Below, piece after piece: positions 16,675 through 25,365 of a DNA stretch of 38,393 nucleotides (position 1 is the stretch's first letter; the number at the start of each line of letters is the position of its first letter). Under the pieces are notes generated by a model. The model ran no database searches. It was given only the letters and a program-made list of their open reading frames with translations, and had not been told where the DNA came from. The DNA comes from an uncultured Clostridium sp. (lineage in GTDB: Bacteria; Bacillota; Clostridia; Lachnospirales; Lachnospiraceae). The position numbers and the translations under genes are program-made. The stretch is from positions 1 to 38,393 of the forward strand of contig CAMWYJ010000026.1 in assembly GCA_947178445.1 (NCBI GenBank). Reading direction: 5' to 3'.

Positions 16675-17169
16675 ATGAAAATGAATATTGTATTACATGA
16701 ACCGGAAATGCCGGCGAATACTGGTAATATTGGAAGAACCTGTGTTGCAACAGGGACAAGACTGCATTTGATCGAGCCGATGGGATTTCGGATCAATGAC
16801 AAAACGGTAAAACGTGCAGGACTTGATTATTGGGACAAATTAGATGTTACTACTTATGTGAGCTATGAAGATTTTCTTTTGAAAAATCCTGGAGCCAAGA
16901 TATACATGGCAACCACAAAATCAAAGCAGACTTATACGGATGTACAGTATGAAGAGGACTGTTATATTATGTTTGGAAAAGAAAGCGCGGGTATTCCAGA
17001 GGAGATTTTATTAGAGAATAAAGAAAATTGTGTACGGATTCCAATGCTTGATGAGATCAGATCCCTTAATCTGTCTAATTCTGTTGCAATTGTGCTTTAT
17101 GAGGCATTGAGACAGCAGGGGTTTGAAAGCTTCCAGTTAGAAGGACAGCTCCACCGTTATGAGTGGTGA
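16675..17169 (+). CDS. trmL: tRNA (cytidine(34)-2'-O)-methyltransferase
   Basis: This small SPOUT-fold methyltransferase 2'-O-methylates the wobble base of certain leucine tRNAs. Family motifs are present: LHEPEMPANTGNIGRTC, then IMFGKESAGIPEEIL and the knot segment SLNLSNSVAIVLYEALRQ. Its 164 residues match TrmL and are too short for TrmH/RlmB, which have an added N-terminal domain. The start is the ATG at 16675, 10 bases after AAAGGGA. Reading back to 16621 would overlap the previous gene. It lies 19 bp after the AIR-synthase-like gene and 25 bp before mutS2. Confidence 0.94.
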   Translation: MKMNIVLHEPEMPANTGNIGRTCVATGTRLHLIEPMGFRINDKTVKRAGLDYWDKLDVTTYVSYEDFLLKNPGAKIYMATTKSKQTYTDVQYEEDCYIMFGKESAGIPEEILLENKENCVRIPMLDEIRSLNLSNSVAIVLYEALRQQGFESFQLEGQLHRYEW

Positions 17170-17194
17170 AAATGACAGGCGGAAAGGTAGTTTT

Positions 17195-19657
17195 ATGAAT
17201 AAGAGGACATTGAGGATTTTAGAATACTATAAAATTATAGAGCAGTTGACAAGCTTTGCAACCTGTCCGGCAGGAAAGCGTGCCTGTGGGCGGTTGAAAC
17301 CAGCTACTGATATTATAGAGATTGAACGAAACCAGACGGAGACAGGAGATGCCTTAACCCGGCTTTATCAGCATGGAAGCATTTCTTTTTCAGGTGTATA
17401 TCCGATTGGAGAGGCGATGAAGCGTGTGGCAGTAGGAGCAACGCTATCGGTTGCAGAGCTTTTAGACGTTTCAAAACTTTTGAATGTGGCAAAGAATGCA
17501 AGGCAGTACGGGAAACAAAGCAGTGAAAGCACTATTGCTGCCGGTGGAACCCATGGTAAAGTGCCAGACAAGGAAAAGTCTGGTATGGAGGAATACAAGG
17601 AAATGGAAGAGGGACGCGGAACCATAGATTCCCTCAGTGGTTATTTTGAAAGCCTGATGCCGCTAGAACATCTGGCAAGAGAAATTAACCGTTGTATCTT
17701 ATCGGAAGATGAGATTGCAGATGATGCGTCATCCGAGCTTAAGGATATCAGGCGGAATATGAAGGCAATCAATGGGAAGGTACATGATGCGTTAAATAAG
17801 TTAGTCAGCAATCAGGACAATCAGGCAAAGCTGCAGGATTCCCTGGTTACCATGCGGAATGGAAGATATTGCATTCCGGTTAAGGCAGAGTATAAGGGAC
17901 AGTTTCCAGGAATGGTGCATGACCAGTCTTCCACCGGTTCGACCATTTTTATAGAGCCGATGTCGGTAGTGAATCTGAATAATGAGCTAAAAGAGTTAGC
18001 TGCAAAGGAAGCGATTGAGATTGAGAGGATTTTAGCACGTCTCAGCGAACAGGTGGCGCTTTCGAGAGAAAGCATTGAGACGAATGCGGAGGTCCTGACA
18101 AAGCTTGATTTCATTTTTGCAAAAGCAGCCTATGCAAAGTCTTATAACGGAACCTGTCCGGAATTTAATGAAGAAAAGGTGGTTGACATAAAACAGGGAA
18201 GGCATCCTCTTTTGGAGAAACATTCGGTTGTGCCAGTGGATATCCGGCTTGGAGAAGATTTCACCATGCTGATCATCACGGGACCGAACACCGGAGGAAA
18301 GACCGTATCCTTGAAAACCCTTGGTTTGTTTACCCTGATGGGGCAGTCAGGACTTCATATCCCGGCATTTCAGGGCTCAAAGCTTACCGTATTCCGTGAT
18401 GTGTTTGCAGATATAGGGGATGAGCAGAGTATTGAGCAGAGCTTAAGTACGTTTTCCTCCCATATGACAAATATTGTATACATCATGAAGCATGCAGATA
18501 AAGATACGCTTGTCCTTTTTGATGAGTTAGGTGGTGGAACGGATCCGGTGGAAGGCTCTGCGCTGGCAATCTCTATTTTAAGTGATCTTCATAGCCGTGA
18601 TATCCGTTGTATGTCAACCACCCATTACAGTGAACTTAAAACCTTTGCAATGACTACAGAGGGGATTGAAAATGCCTGCTGCGAGTTTGATGTAGAGACG
18701 TTAAGTCCGACCTATCATTTATTGATTGGTATTCCGGGAAAGTCGAATGCTTTTGCCATTGCAAAGAAGCTTGGAATGGCAGATTCCGTCATTGAGAATG
18801 CCAGATCCCAGATAGACAGCTCGGCTCTGGATATGGAGGGGTTACTGGCAGATTTGGAAAAATCAAAACAGACCATTTTGAAGGAGCAGGAAGAGATTGA
18901 GGCGAATAAAGCGGAGATTGAGAAGCTCAAAGCAAGGTTATCTTCAAAAAATGAACATATAGAGCAGCGCAAGCAGGATATTTTACGAAATGCAAGGGAA
19001 GAGGCAAGAGAGATTTTAGAGGATGCAAAAGCATTTGCAGATGCTTCCATTCGCAGGTATAATAACTGGGAAAAGTCTTCAGGCTCTGACCTTGCAAAAG
19101 AGATGGAAAAGGAGCGGGAAGCGCTTCGGGGTAAGCTGAAAAATGTGAACAGTAAGTTAGAGGATAAGACTGCAAAGCGTACCTCAAACCATAAGGCTTC
19201 GGATTTCCATTTAGGGGATTTGGTTCATGTAATCAGTATGAATGTGGATGGAACGGTGCGTTCCTTACCGAACCAGAAGGGCGAGATTACCGTACAGATG
19301 GGTATTTTGCAGAGTACGGTTAAGATTACCGACGTGGAGATTATCAAGGAGGAAAAGAAACAGACAAAGCAGCAAAAGACTGCGGCATACCGGGCATCTG
19401 TTAACAAGTCAAGAAATATCAAGCCCGAGATAAATCTGCTTGGAATGACAGTGGACGAAGCACTGTCAGAGCTTGATAAGTATTTAGATGATGCGTGTCT
19501 GTCTCATTTAAACCAGGTACGGGTGGTACATGGTAAGGGAACCGGTGCGCTGAGAAAAGGTGTGCATGAATATTTGAAGCGCCAGTCTTATGTGAAGTCA
19601 TTCCGTCTTGGTGAATTTGGCGAAGGGGATGCAGGTGTGACGATTGTAGAGTTGTAG
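17195..19657 (+). CDS. mutS2: Endonuclease/ATPase MutS2
   Basis: MutS2 is a MutS-type ATPase with a C-terminal Smr nuclease, linked to suppression of recombination and, in Bacillus, to rescue of collided ribosomes. The order is an N-terminal core and clamp (1-320), the ATPase with Walker A GPNTGGKT (363-370) and Walker B FDELGGGTDP (D443, E444), a long coiled coil (about 510-640), and Smr at about 745-820 with VVHGKGTGALRKGVHEYL (H779). Its 820 residues slightly exceed the usual 780-790. The excess is a low-complexity insertion at about 107-145 (QSSESTIAAGG to EEGRG). The ATG at 17195 follows AAAGG. A GTG at 17159 would overlap trmL and is rejected. Confidence 0.96.
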   Translation: MNKRTLRILEYYKIIEQLTSFATCPAGKRACGRLKPATDIIEIERNQTETGDALTRLYQHGSISFSGVYPIGEAMKRVAVGATLSVAELLDVSKLLNVAKNARQYGKQSSESTIAAGGTHGKVPDKEKSGMEEYKEMEEGRGTIDSLSGYFESLMPLEHLAREINRCILSEDEIADDASSELKDIRRNMKAINGKVHDALNKLVSNQDNQAKLQDSLVTMRNGRYCIPVKAEYKGQFPGMVHDQSSTGSTIFIEPMSVVNLNNELKELAAKEAIEIERILARLSEQVALSRESIETNAEVLTKLDFIFAKAAYAKSYNGTCPEFNEEKVVDIKQGRHPLLEKHSVVPVDIRLGEDFTMLIITGPNTGGKTVSLKTLGLFTLMGQSGLHIPAFQGSKLTVFRDVFADIGDEQSIEQSLSTFSSHMTNIVYIMKHADKDTLVLFDELGGGTDPVEGSALAISILSDLHSRDIRCMSTTHYSELKTFAMTTEGIENACCEFDVETLSPTYHLLIGIPGKSNAFAIAKKLGMADSVIENARSQIDSSALDMEGLLADLEKSKQTILKEQEEIEANKAEIEKLKARLSSKNEHIEQRKQDILRNAREEAREILEDAKAFADASIRRYNNWEKSSGSDLAKEMEKEREALRGKLKNVNSKLEDKTAKRTSNHKASDFHLGDLVHVISMNVDGTVRSLPNQKGEITVQMGILQSTVKITDVEIIKEEKKQTKQQKTAAYRASVNKSRNIKPEINLLGMTVDEALSELDKYLDDACLSHLNQVRVVHGKGTGALRKGVHEYLKRQSYVKSFRLGEFGEGDAGVTIVEL

Positions 19658-19674
19658 GGAAAGGAGAGGACTGC

Positions 19675-20382
19675 ATGGATAAACAGCGGATTTTGATTGT
19701 GGATGATGATGAGAATATTGCAGAGCTGATATCACTTTATTTGATAAAGGAATGCTTTGATGCGGAGATGGCGGCAAACGGAGAAGAGGCATTAGAGAAG
19801 TTTGAGACGTATAAGCCGCATTTGATTTTACTTGATATTATGCTTCCGGGAATTGACGGATATGATGTGTGCCGCGAAATCCGGAAAAAAAGTAATGTGC
19901 CTGTGATTATGCTGTCTGCAAAGGGAGAAGTATTTGATAAGGTACTAGGATTAAAAATCGGTGCGGATGATTATATGGTGAAGCCGTTTGATTCCAATGA
20001 GTTGGTTGCCAGAGTGCAGGCAATCCTTAGAAGAACGGCAGTCCAGGAAGAGGAAAAGCATATTGTTACTGCGGAGGAAGAGGAGGAATGTGTAAAATAT
20101 GAGGGGCTTACAGTAAACTTGACCGGGTATTCTGTTATTTATAATGGTGAGATGATTGAAATGCCACCGAAGGAATTAGAACTGCTCTATTTTCTTGCCA
20201 GTAAGCCGAATCAGGTATTCACGAGAGAACAGCTTCTTGATAAAATCTGGGGCTATGACTATATAGGGGATACAAGAACGGTGGATGTTCATGTCAAACG
20301 TGTCCGGGAAAAAATCAAGGATGGCAGGAACTGGTCGATTGCAACAGTATGGGGTATTGGATACAAATTTGAAGTGAAATAG
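19675..20382 (+). CDS. OmpR/PhoB-type response regulator
   Basis: This 235-residue regulator has a receiver domain (residues 4-118; acidic pocket VDDDEN, phospho-acceptor D54 in LLDIMLPG, K in MVKPF) and a winged-helix DNA-binding domain (about 140-233; PPKELELLYFLASKPNQVFT, RTVDVHVKRVREKI, VWGIGYKFE). A Glu-rich linker joins them. AAGGAGAGG precedes the ATG. The partner kinase gene starts 15 bp downstream, so the two form an operon. The target genes are not evident. Confidence 0.96.
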   Translation: MDKQRILIVDDDENIAELISLYLIKECFDAEMAANGEEALEKFETYKPHLILLDIMLPGIDGYDVCREIRKKSNVPVIMLSAKGEVFDKVLGLKIGADDYMVKPFDSNELVARVQAILRRTAVQEEEKHIVTAEEEEECVKYEGLTVNLTGYSVIYNGEMIEMPPKELELLYFLASKPNQVFTREQLLDKIWGYDYIGDTRTVDVHVKRVREKIKDGRNWSIATVWGIGYKFEVK

Positions 20383-20397
20383 CCGGGGTGAAGCAGG

Positions 20398-21837
20398 TTG
20401 AAGCGTACATTTTTTGATAAAATTATTGTAGGGGTTCTGGCTTTGCTGGTAGTGGCTTTTTTTGGTCTTGCCAGTTACATGAGCTATGCAACCCAAAAAG
20501 TATTGGTGTCTGAGAAGCAGGATAGTCTGATTAATGAGGCAACTTTGTTGTCAGAGCAGTCGATTGGGTCTTATCTGCAGGGAATTACATCATTGGAATA
20601 TCTGCAAATCCGTTTTGATGAATTTGATGACACTTTAAAAACCCATGTATGGTTTTATGGAGCGGACGGCAATCTGATTGCTGCATCGAATCCAACGGTA
20701 TATAGCAATCTTCCTGACAGTATATATGAGCTGGATAGGGAGATGAATTTAGACAAAGGATTTACCCAGACTGGTAATTTTTATGATATTTTTGACAACA
20801 CAGTGATCAGTATTGGGATTCCGGTTTATACAGATGACAGCCTTCAGGGATATATGGTACTACATACTGCCATGACAGAGCTTGACGATATGCAGAATGA
20901 AATGATAAGCATTATGTATGTACCATTTCTTACCATGCTTTTGGTGGTGGTTTTGGTACTGGTGTATTTTTCGGGTACGGTTTTACGGCCTCTTTCTAAG
21001 ATTAACCGGACAGCCCGGGAGTATGCAAAGGGTAATTTCGAGGCAAGAACCGGCGTAAAGCGGAAGGATGAGCTCGGTGAGCTTTCCGATTCACTGGAAT
21101 ATATGGCGGGCGAGCTTAGTAAACTGGATGAGTATCGAAAAAATTTTATTGCAAATATATCCCATGATTTCCGTTCCCCCCTTACCTCGATTAAGGGATA
21201 TTTAGTGGCGATGTTGGATGGTACGATTCCAGTGGATAAATATGACAGGTATCTGAATATCGTGTTAAATGAGTCACAGCGTCTTGCAAAGCTTACAACT
21301 GGACTGCTGGAGTTGAATGACTTTGATACTTATGGTCCGGTACTTAAACGGCAGAAGTTTGATATTGTAGATGTAGTAAAAAAGATGAGGAATACCTTTG
21401 AGGGTCTTTGTGAGGAGAAAAAGATAGATTTGCGTCTGCAGTGTCCGGCAGAAGATACGATTGTATATGCGGATAAAATGAAAATCGAACAGGTAGTATA
21501 TAACCTGATGGATAATGCCATTAAGTTTAGTCCGGAAAAAAGTAAGATTTTTGTGACAATATCCCAGAAAAATGATAAAATCTTTGTATCTGTCAAGGAT
21601 GAGGGGCCAGGAATTGAAAAGGATAAGCAAAATAAGGTATGGGACCGTTTTTATAAGATGGATTCATCCCGGGGAAAAGATAAACAGGGAACTGGATTAG
21701 GACTTTCCATCACAAAGGAAATTATAAAGGCGCATGGGGAGCATATCAATCTGATTAGTACGGCAGGCGCAGGAAGTGAGTTTGTATTTTCCCTGCCAAA
21801 GGAGCCGACAGAAAAGAAAGAGAATGTGATAGGGTAA
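20398..21837 (+). CDS. Membrane sensor histidine kinase
   Basis: This 479-residue kinase has a first membrane helix (about 9-28, IVGVLALLVVAFFGLASYMS), an extracellular sensor of about 140 residues, a second helix (about 173-195, PFLTMLLVVVLVLVYFSG) and a HAMP linker. The HisKA domain has H256 in ISHDFRSPLTSIKGYL. The ATPase domain has the N box (LMDNAIKFSP), G1 (KDEGPGIEKD) and G2 (GTGLGLSI). The start is the TTG at 20398, directly ahead of the first helix and 7 bases after GGGGTG. No better ATG exists before the helix. It pairs with the response regulator just upstream. Confidence 0.95.
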   Translation: MKRTFFDKIIVGVLALLVVAFFGLASYMSYATQKVLVSEKQDSLINEATLLSEQSIGSYLQGITSLEYLQIRFDEFDDTLKTHVWFYGADGNLIAASNPTVYSNLPDSIYELDREMNLDKGFTQTGNFYDIFDNTVISIGIPVYTDDSLQGYMVLHTAMTELDDMQNEMISIMYVPFLTMLLVVVLVLVYFSGTVLRPLSKINRTAREYAKGNFEARTGVKRKDELGELSDSLEYMAGELSKLDEYRKNFIANISHDFRSPLTSIKGYLVAMLDGTIPVDKYDRYLNIVLNESQRLAKLTTGLLELNDFDTYGPVLKRQKFDIVDVVKKMRNTFEGLCEEKKIDLRLQCPAEDTIVYADKMKIEQVVYNLMDNAIKFSPEKSKIFVTISQKNDKIFVSVKDEGPGIEKDKQNKVWDRFYKMDSSRGKDKQGTGLGLSITKEIIKAHGEHINLISTAGAGSEFVFSLPKEPTEKKENVIG

Positions 21838-21879
21838 TAATAAAATAAGAGAGGAGCAGCGGGTAACCGCAGTGTGATT

Positions 21880-22824
21880 ATGAGATTTATTAAGGAATTG
21901 AGAGAAGGAGATATGATTTCTTCTATTTACCTGTGTAAGGATAAGAGAACATTGCAGACAAAGGCTGGGAAGAATTATTATTCGATGCAGCTGCATGATA
22001 AGACAGGTTCTGTGGATGGCAAGGTGTGGGATCTGTCTAGTGGGATTGAGCATTTTGAATCTATGGATTATATCCAGGTAGATGCACAGGTTGTAAGCTT
22101 TCAGGGCGCGCTTCAGCTAAATGTCCGCCGTGTCAGAAAAGCGGTAGAAGGGGAATATGATCCGGTAGATTATATGCCATGTTCAAAGAAAAACTTAGAT
22201 GAGATGTATGATGAATTGGTGAGGATGATACATACCGTAAAGGAACCGCATTTATTGAAACTGTTACAGAGTGTATTTACAGAGGATGAGCAGTTTATTA
22301 AGGATTTTAAGATTCATTCCGCAGCGAAGACGATGCATCATAATTTTGCCGGTGGTCTGTTAGAGCATAGCCTTTCTGTGTCTAAGATCTGTGATTTTTT
22401 AGCAAAGCAGTATCCTGTGATAAACCGTGACCTGCTGGTAACGGCTGCTCTTTGCCACGATATTGGTAAAATGACGGAAATTTCAGGGTTCCCGGAAAAT
22501 GATTACACGGATGAAGGCCAGTTGATTGGGCATATTGTGCAAGGCGTGATTATGTTAGAGACAAAAATGCAGCAGATTGAAGGATTTCCGGTAAAGCTTG
22601 GCAATGAGTTAAAGCATTGTGTATTATCCCATCATGGGGAGTTAGAGTATGGTTCGCCGAAAAAGCCTGCATTGATCGAAGCAGTAGCTCTGGCATTCGC
22701 AGACAATACTGATGCGAAGCTGGAGGGATTTATTGAAGTACTGGATGGCAATGATAAAAATAGTGAATGGTTCGGGTTTAACCGAATGTTTGAATCAAAT
22801 ATACGGGCGACATCAAGGGATTAG
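21880..22824 (+). CDS. yhaM: 3'-5' exoribonuclease YhaM family protein
   Basis: This 314-residue protein has an N-terminal OB-fold (about 1-95; QLHDKTGSVDGKVWDLS) and a C-terminal HD domain (about 150-285) with HHNFAGGLLEHSLSV, the metal-binding CHDIGK (H193, D194) and LSHHGELEYGSP. This is the YhaM architecture, a nuclease that trims RNA 3' ends and can also act on DNA. The ATG at 21880 has a poor local ribosome binding site. GAGGAG lies 24 bases upstream, separated by a small GCGG/CCGC hairpin that could bring it closer. A GTG at 21874 is the alternative. It follows the kinase gene by 42 bp. Confidence 0.93.
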   Translation: MRFIKELREGDMISSIYLCKDKRTLQTKAGKNYYSMQLHDKTGSVDGKVWDLSSGIEHFESMDYIQVDAQVVSFQGALQLNVRRVRKAVEGEYDPVDYMPCSKKNLDEMYDELVRMIHTVKEPHLLKLLQSVFTEDEQFIKDFKIHSAAKTMHHNFAGGLLEHSLSVSKICDFLAKQYPVINRDLLVTAALCHDIGKMTEISGFPENDYTDEGQLIGHIVQGVIMLETKMQQIEGFPVKLGNELKHCVLSHHGELEYGSPKKPALIEAVALAFADNTDAKLEGFIEVLDGNDKNSEWFGFNRMFESNIRATSRD

Positions 22825-22929
22825 GGCTTTAGAAGAATGGAGAAAAAGTGTATTGTCTATGGGTGTCCACGAGGATTTTTGAACAGAATGTTGATAATAG
22901 ATTCTCATGAAAGTGATGTAGGATGATTT

Positions 22930-24387
22930 ATGGAAAAAAACGAAGTATATGAGATAAGGATTGAGGATATCGGAAATGACGGTGAGGGTATCGGTCATGC
23001 TGACGGGGTGGCTGTATTTGTAAAGGATGCCGTGATGGGCGATACGGTCAAGGTAAAAATCATAAAAGTTAAGAAGAATTATGTGTATGGAAGGCTGTTG
23101 GAAATTGTGGAGCCTTCCATCTTTCGGGTAGAGCCGGTTTGTGAAAAGGCAAGAGCCTGCGGTGGCTGTACATTGCAGCATATGTCTTACGAAAAGCAGC
23201 TTGCCTACAAATGGAACAAGGTAAAGAACTGTCTGGAACGAATTGGAGGCATTTCGAATGCGGACGGACTGATGGAACCGATCCTTGGCATGGAGCATCC
23301 ATTTTCTTATAGAAATAAAATGCAGTTTCCGGTAGGAATTGGTAAGGATGGACATACGGAACTTGGCTTTTATGCAGGGCGTACACATTCCTTAATCGGA
23401 CTTTCGGAATGTGCAATCGGGCATCCTGTCAATAAAGAGATAATACGGGTAATGAAGGAATTTGTTGAGCAATTCCATATCAGTGCATATGATGAGAAAG
23501 AGCATAGGGGGCTTTTGCGGCATGTGCTTACAAGAGTCGGATTTCAGACCGGAGAATTGATGGTATGTCTTGTCATAAATGGTGACAGCATTCCGCACGG
23601 AGACGTTTTATATGATATGCTGGAAAAAGCGGTAAGAGATTTTAATGGCAGTTCCGGCAAAGGTATAGAAGAAGATGAGCTTCCGTCTGGCATGGAACCG
23701 AAGGCGGATTTGAAACTCGAGTTGAAGTCGCTTATGATAAATATAAATAAAGATAAGACGAACAAAATTTTAGGCAGTAAATCAAAGCCTTTATATGGTG
23801 ATGCGTATATCACGGATTATATCGGTGATGTCGCATTTCATATTTCTCCGCAGTCATTTTATCAGGTAAATCCATTACAGACGAAAGTATTGTATGATAA
23901 GGCATTGGAATATGCGGATTTAACAGGAAACGAAACCGTATGGGATATGTACTGTGGAATTGGGACGATTTCTCTGTTTCTTGCAAAGAGAGCAAAACAG
24001 GTCTATGCTGTGGAAATTGTTCCACAGGCTATTGAGGATGCGAGGGAAAATGCTAAACGAAACGGCATTCGGAATGTAGAATTTTTTTGCGGTAAGGCAG
24101 AGGAGGTTGTATCGGAAATATACAATGCAGGAAAAGACGGTGCAAAAGCAGATGTTGTTGTGGTCGACCCTCCGAGAAAAGGCTGTGATGAAGCGCTTCT
24201 GAAAACGATAATTGCCATGGCACCGAAATGTATGGTCTATGTTTCCTGTGATCCCGCAACATTAGCCAGGGATTTGAAATATCTGACAGCGCATGGGTTT
24301 GAGGTGCAAAGGGTAGCAGTAGTTGATCAGTTTGCGCATTCGACACATGTGGAGAGCGTGTGTCTACTACATCGGAGGGATTTGTGA
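22930..24387 (+). CDS. rlmD: 23S rRNA (uracil-5-)-methyltransferase, RlmD/RlmCD-like
   Basis: The 485-residue protein has an N-terminal TRAM domain (about 1-62) and a [4Fe-4S] binding set C71, C77, C80 (CEKARACGGCTLQHMSY) and C161 (LSECAIGHP). A C-terminal Rossmann methyltransferase follows, with WDMYCGIGTISLFLA and VVDPPRKGCD. The nucleophile is C440 in YVSCDPATLARDL. It methylates C5 of a 23S rRNA uridine. In Firmicutes one such enzyme may do both U747 and U1939, so the site is not fixed. An insertion of about 25 residues near 240-265 (NGSSGKGIEEDELPSG) is unlike the core family. AGGATG precedes the ATG. It follows yhaM by 105 bp. Confidence 0.92.
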   Translation: MEKNEVYEIRIEDIGNDGEGIGHADGVAVFVKDAVMGDTVKVKIIKVKKNYVYGRLLEIVEPSIFRVEPVCEKARACGGCTLQHMSYEKQLAYKWNKVKNCLERIGGISNADGLMEPILGMEHPFSYRNKMQFPVGIGKDGHTELGFYAGRTHSLIGLSECAIGHPVNKEIIRVMKEFVEQFHISAYDEKEHRGLLRHVLTRVGFQTGELMVCLVINGDSIPHGDVLYDMLEKAVRDFNGSSGKGIEEDELPSGMEPKADLKLELKSLMININKDKTNKILGSKSKPLYGDAYITDYIGDVAFHISPQSFYQVNPLQTKVLYDKALEYADLTGNETVWDMYCGIGTISLFLAKRAKQVYAVEIVPQAIEDARENAKRNGIRNVEFFCGKAEEVVSEIYNAGKDGAKADVVVVDPPRKGCDEALLKTIIAMAPKCMVYVSCDPATLARDLKYLTAHGFEVQRVAVVDQFAHSTHVESVCLLHRRDL

Positions 24388-24587
24388 AATTGCTTGATTT
24401 GCGCGAAGACAACGAGGAGAGTTCCGAGGAAACAACTGGCTGTAAAGCCAGTGTTTGTGAGGGATTCGACGACTGCCCGCGAGCTGGAAAGTTCGTAGAA
24501 CTTCTCGGCTTCAGGCACTTTGAGAGGTTTTTCAGGTTTGACCAGAGTGATGATGAACTGGTAGTAGAGAAAGCACATACACAAGTT
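24388..24587 (+). other. Structured segment between rlmD and the nuclease remnant
   Basis: This 200-bp stretch matches no recognised gene, although one frame stays open into the remnant downstream. It contains a perfect 7-bp stem ACTGGCT/AGCCAGT closed by a GTAA (GNRA-type) loop at 24435-24452, and a perfect 6-bp stem AAGTTC/GAACTT with a three-base loop at 24489-24503. Near its right end, GAAAGCACATACACAAGTTG weakly echoes the rlmD 3' end (GCGCATTCGACACATGTGG). It could be a structured RNA or the scar of a mobile element inserted beside rlmD. Confidence 0.45.
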
Positions 24588-25100
24588 GGGATAAAGAACT
24601 TACAAGGGCGTTCCATACGAATGGATGCTAACGCTATTCTTCCGGGAGAGGATACAGAACATTTGCCGGAAACTTATGTGATCTTCATTACGGAAAATGA
24701 TGTTTTGCAAAGAAATTTGCCGATATATCATATAGATGGAAGAATTGAAGAAACAGGAGAGCTTTTTGGTGATGATGCAAATATTATATATGTGAATGGA
24801 CAAATTAAAGACAACACACCGCTGGGGAAACTGATGCATGATTTCAGTTGTACGAATCCAGAAGCCATGAATTATAAAGAATTGGCAGACCGTGCTAGAT
24901 ATTTCAAGACAGATAATGAGGGACAAAGGTCTATGTGTAAGATTGTAGAAGATATTGTAGCAAAAGAGATGAAAGAAGAGCGAATAGAGTTTGCAAAAAA
25001 TCTATTGAACAATGGCAAACTGACACTGGAAGAAATTGCACAATGTTCAGGATTGACAGTAGAGGAAGTGAAAGCGGTCAAGGTTTTGCAATCTGCTTGA
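24588..25100 (+). pseudogene. Decayed Rpn-family PD-(D/E)XK nuclease/transposase
   Basis: From GIKNLQGRSIR onward the protein matches the Rpn/PD-(D/E)XK transposase family common in Lachnospiraceae: LPETYVIFITENDVLQRNLP, IYHIDGRIEETGELF, IIYVNGQIKDNTPLGKLMHD. The C-terminal helix-turn-helix-like tail is LTLEEIAQCSGLTVEEVKAV. In intact members GRSIR is followed by the catalytic D and E-x-Q segment before a DANALLPGE stretch. Here GRSIR runs straight into MDANAILPGE, so about 35-40 residues with the active site are missing in frame. The N-terminal part is also absent; upstream sequence in the same frame is unrelated. It is almost certainly inactive. A terminator follows. Confidence 0.78.
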
Positions 25101-25133
25101 ATCAAATGATTAAAAGATATATTGAATAGAAAG

Positions 25134-25170
25134 GACAGGAACTTCAAAATGAGGTTATCCTGTCTTTTTT
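25134..25170 (+). terminator. Terminator after the nuclease remnant
   Basis: GACAGGA (25134-25140) pairs with TCCTGTC (25158-25164). The stem is extended inward by AACTTC/GAGGTT and followed by six T. It probably also ends the long VanW-rlmD transcript. Confidence 0.92.
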
Positions 25171-25211
25171 ACATCTTACCTATTCTATTTTGCAGGTCAC
25201 CTGATCTGCTC

Positions 25212-25239
25212 TTGTATTGTATTTTTCGAATGCTATAAT
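25212..25239 (+). promoter_or_regulatory. Promoter of the ABC transporter operon
   Basis: TTGTAT (25212-25217), a 16-bp spacer and TATAAT (25234-25239) preceded by TGC, giving an extended -10. It sits between the upstream terminator and the structured leader of the ABC operon. Confidence 0.8.
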
Positions 25240-25251
25240 TTCACCAGCAAA

Positions 25252-25302
25252 AGGTTGATGCTCTGCGCAGGCATCAACGCACCGCCTTGTTTTATCAGGC
25301 GG
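25252..25302 (+). promoter_or_regulatory. Structured 5' leader of the ABC operon, two hairpins
   Basis: GTTGATGC (25254-25261) and GCATCAAC (25271-25278) form a perfect 8-bp stem. CCGCC (25282-25286) and GGCGG (25298-25302) form a second. Both lie just after the -10 box, in a leader of about 120 nt. The segment AGGTTGATGCTCTGCGCA differs by one base from a segment in the nadA leader. No known riboswitch is recognised, and there is no T run to suggest attenuation. Confidence 0.55.
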
Positions 25303-25365
25303 CTTTCAAAATATAAATATGTCTGGACATTTCCAATGATTAAAACCGAAATGGAGATAAGAAAA

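Noticed and set aside
22837-22926. 29-codon frame between yhaM and rlmD
   Set aside because: It has no convincing ribosome binding site and no recognisable membrane or domain features.
24435-24503. Group II intron domain V/VI remnant
   Set aside because: A GNRA-type hairpin is present, but the conserved domain V sequence and a reverse transcriptase are not.
24360-25100. Intact 246-residue protein starting inside the rlmD end
   Set aside because: The first 75 residues match nothing I know and overlap rlmD. The rest lacks the nuclease active site. A remnant with an open frame fits better.
25255-25365. Upstream extension of the ABC ATPase
   Set aside because: The segment forms two perfect hairpins directly after the -10 box and encodes no family-like sequence. 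The GTG at 25366 has a good ribosome binding site.
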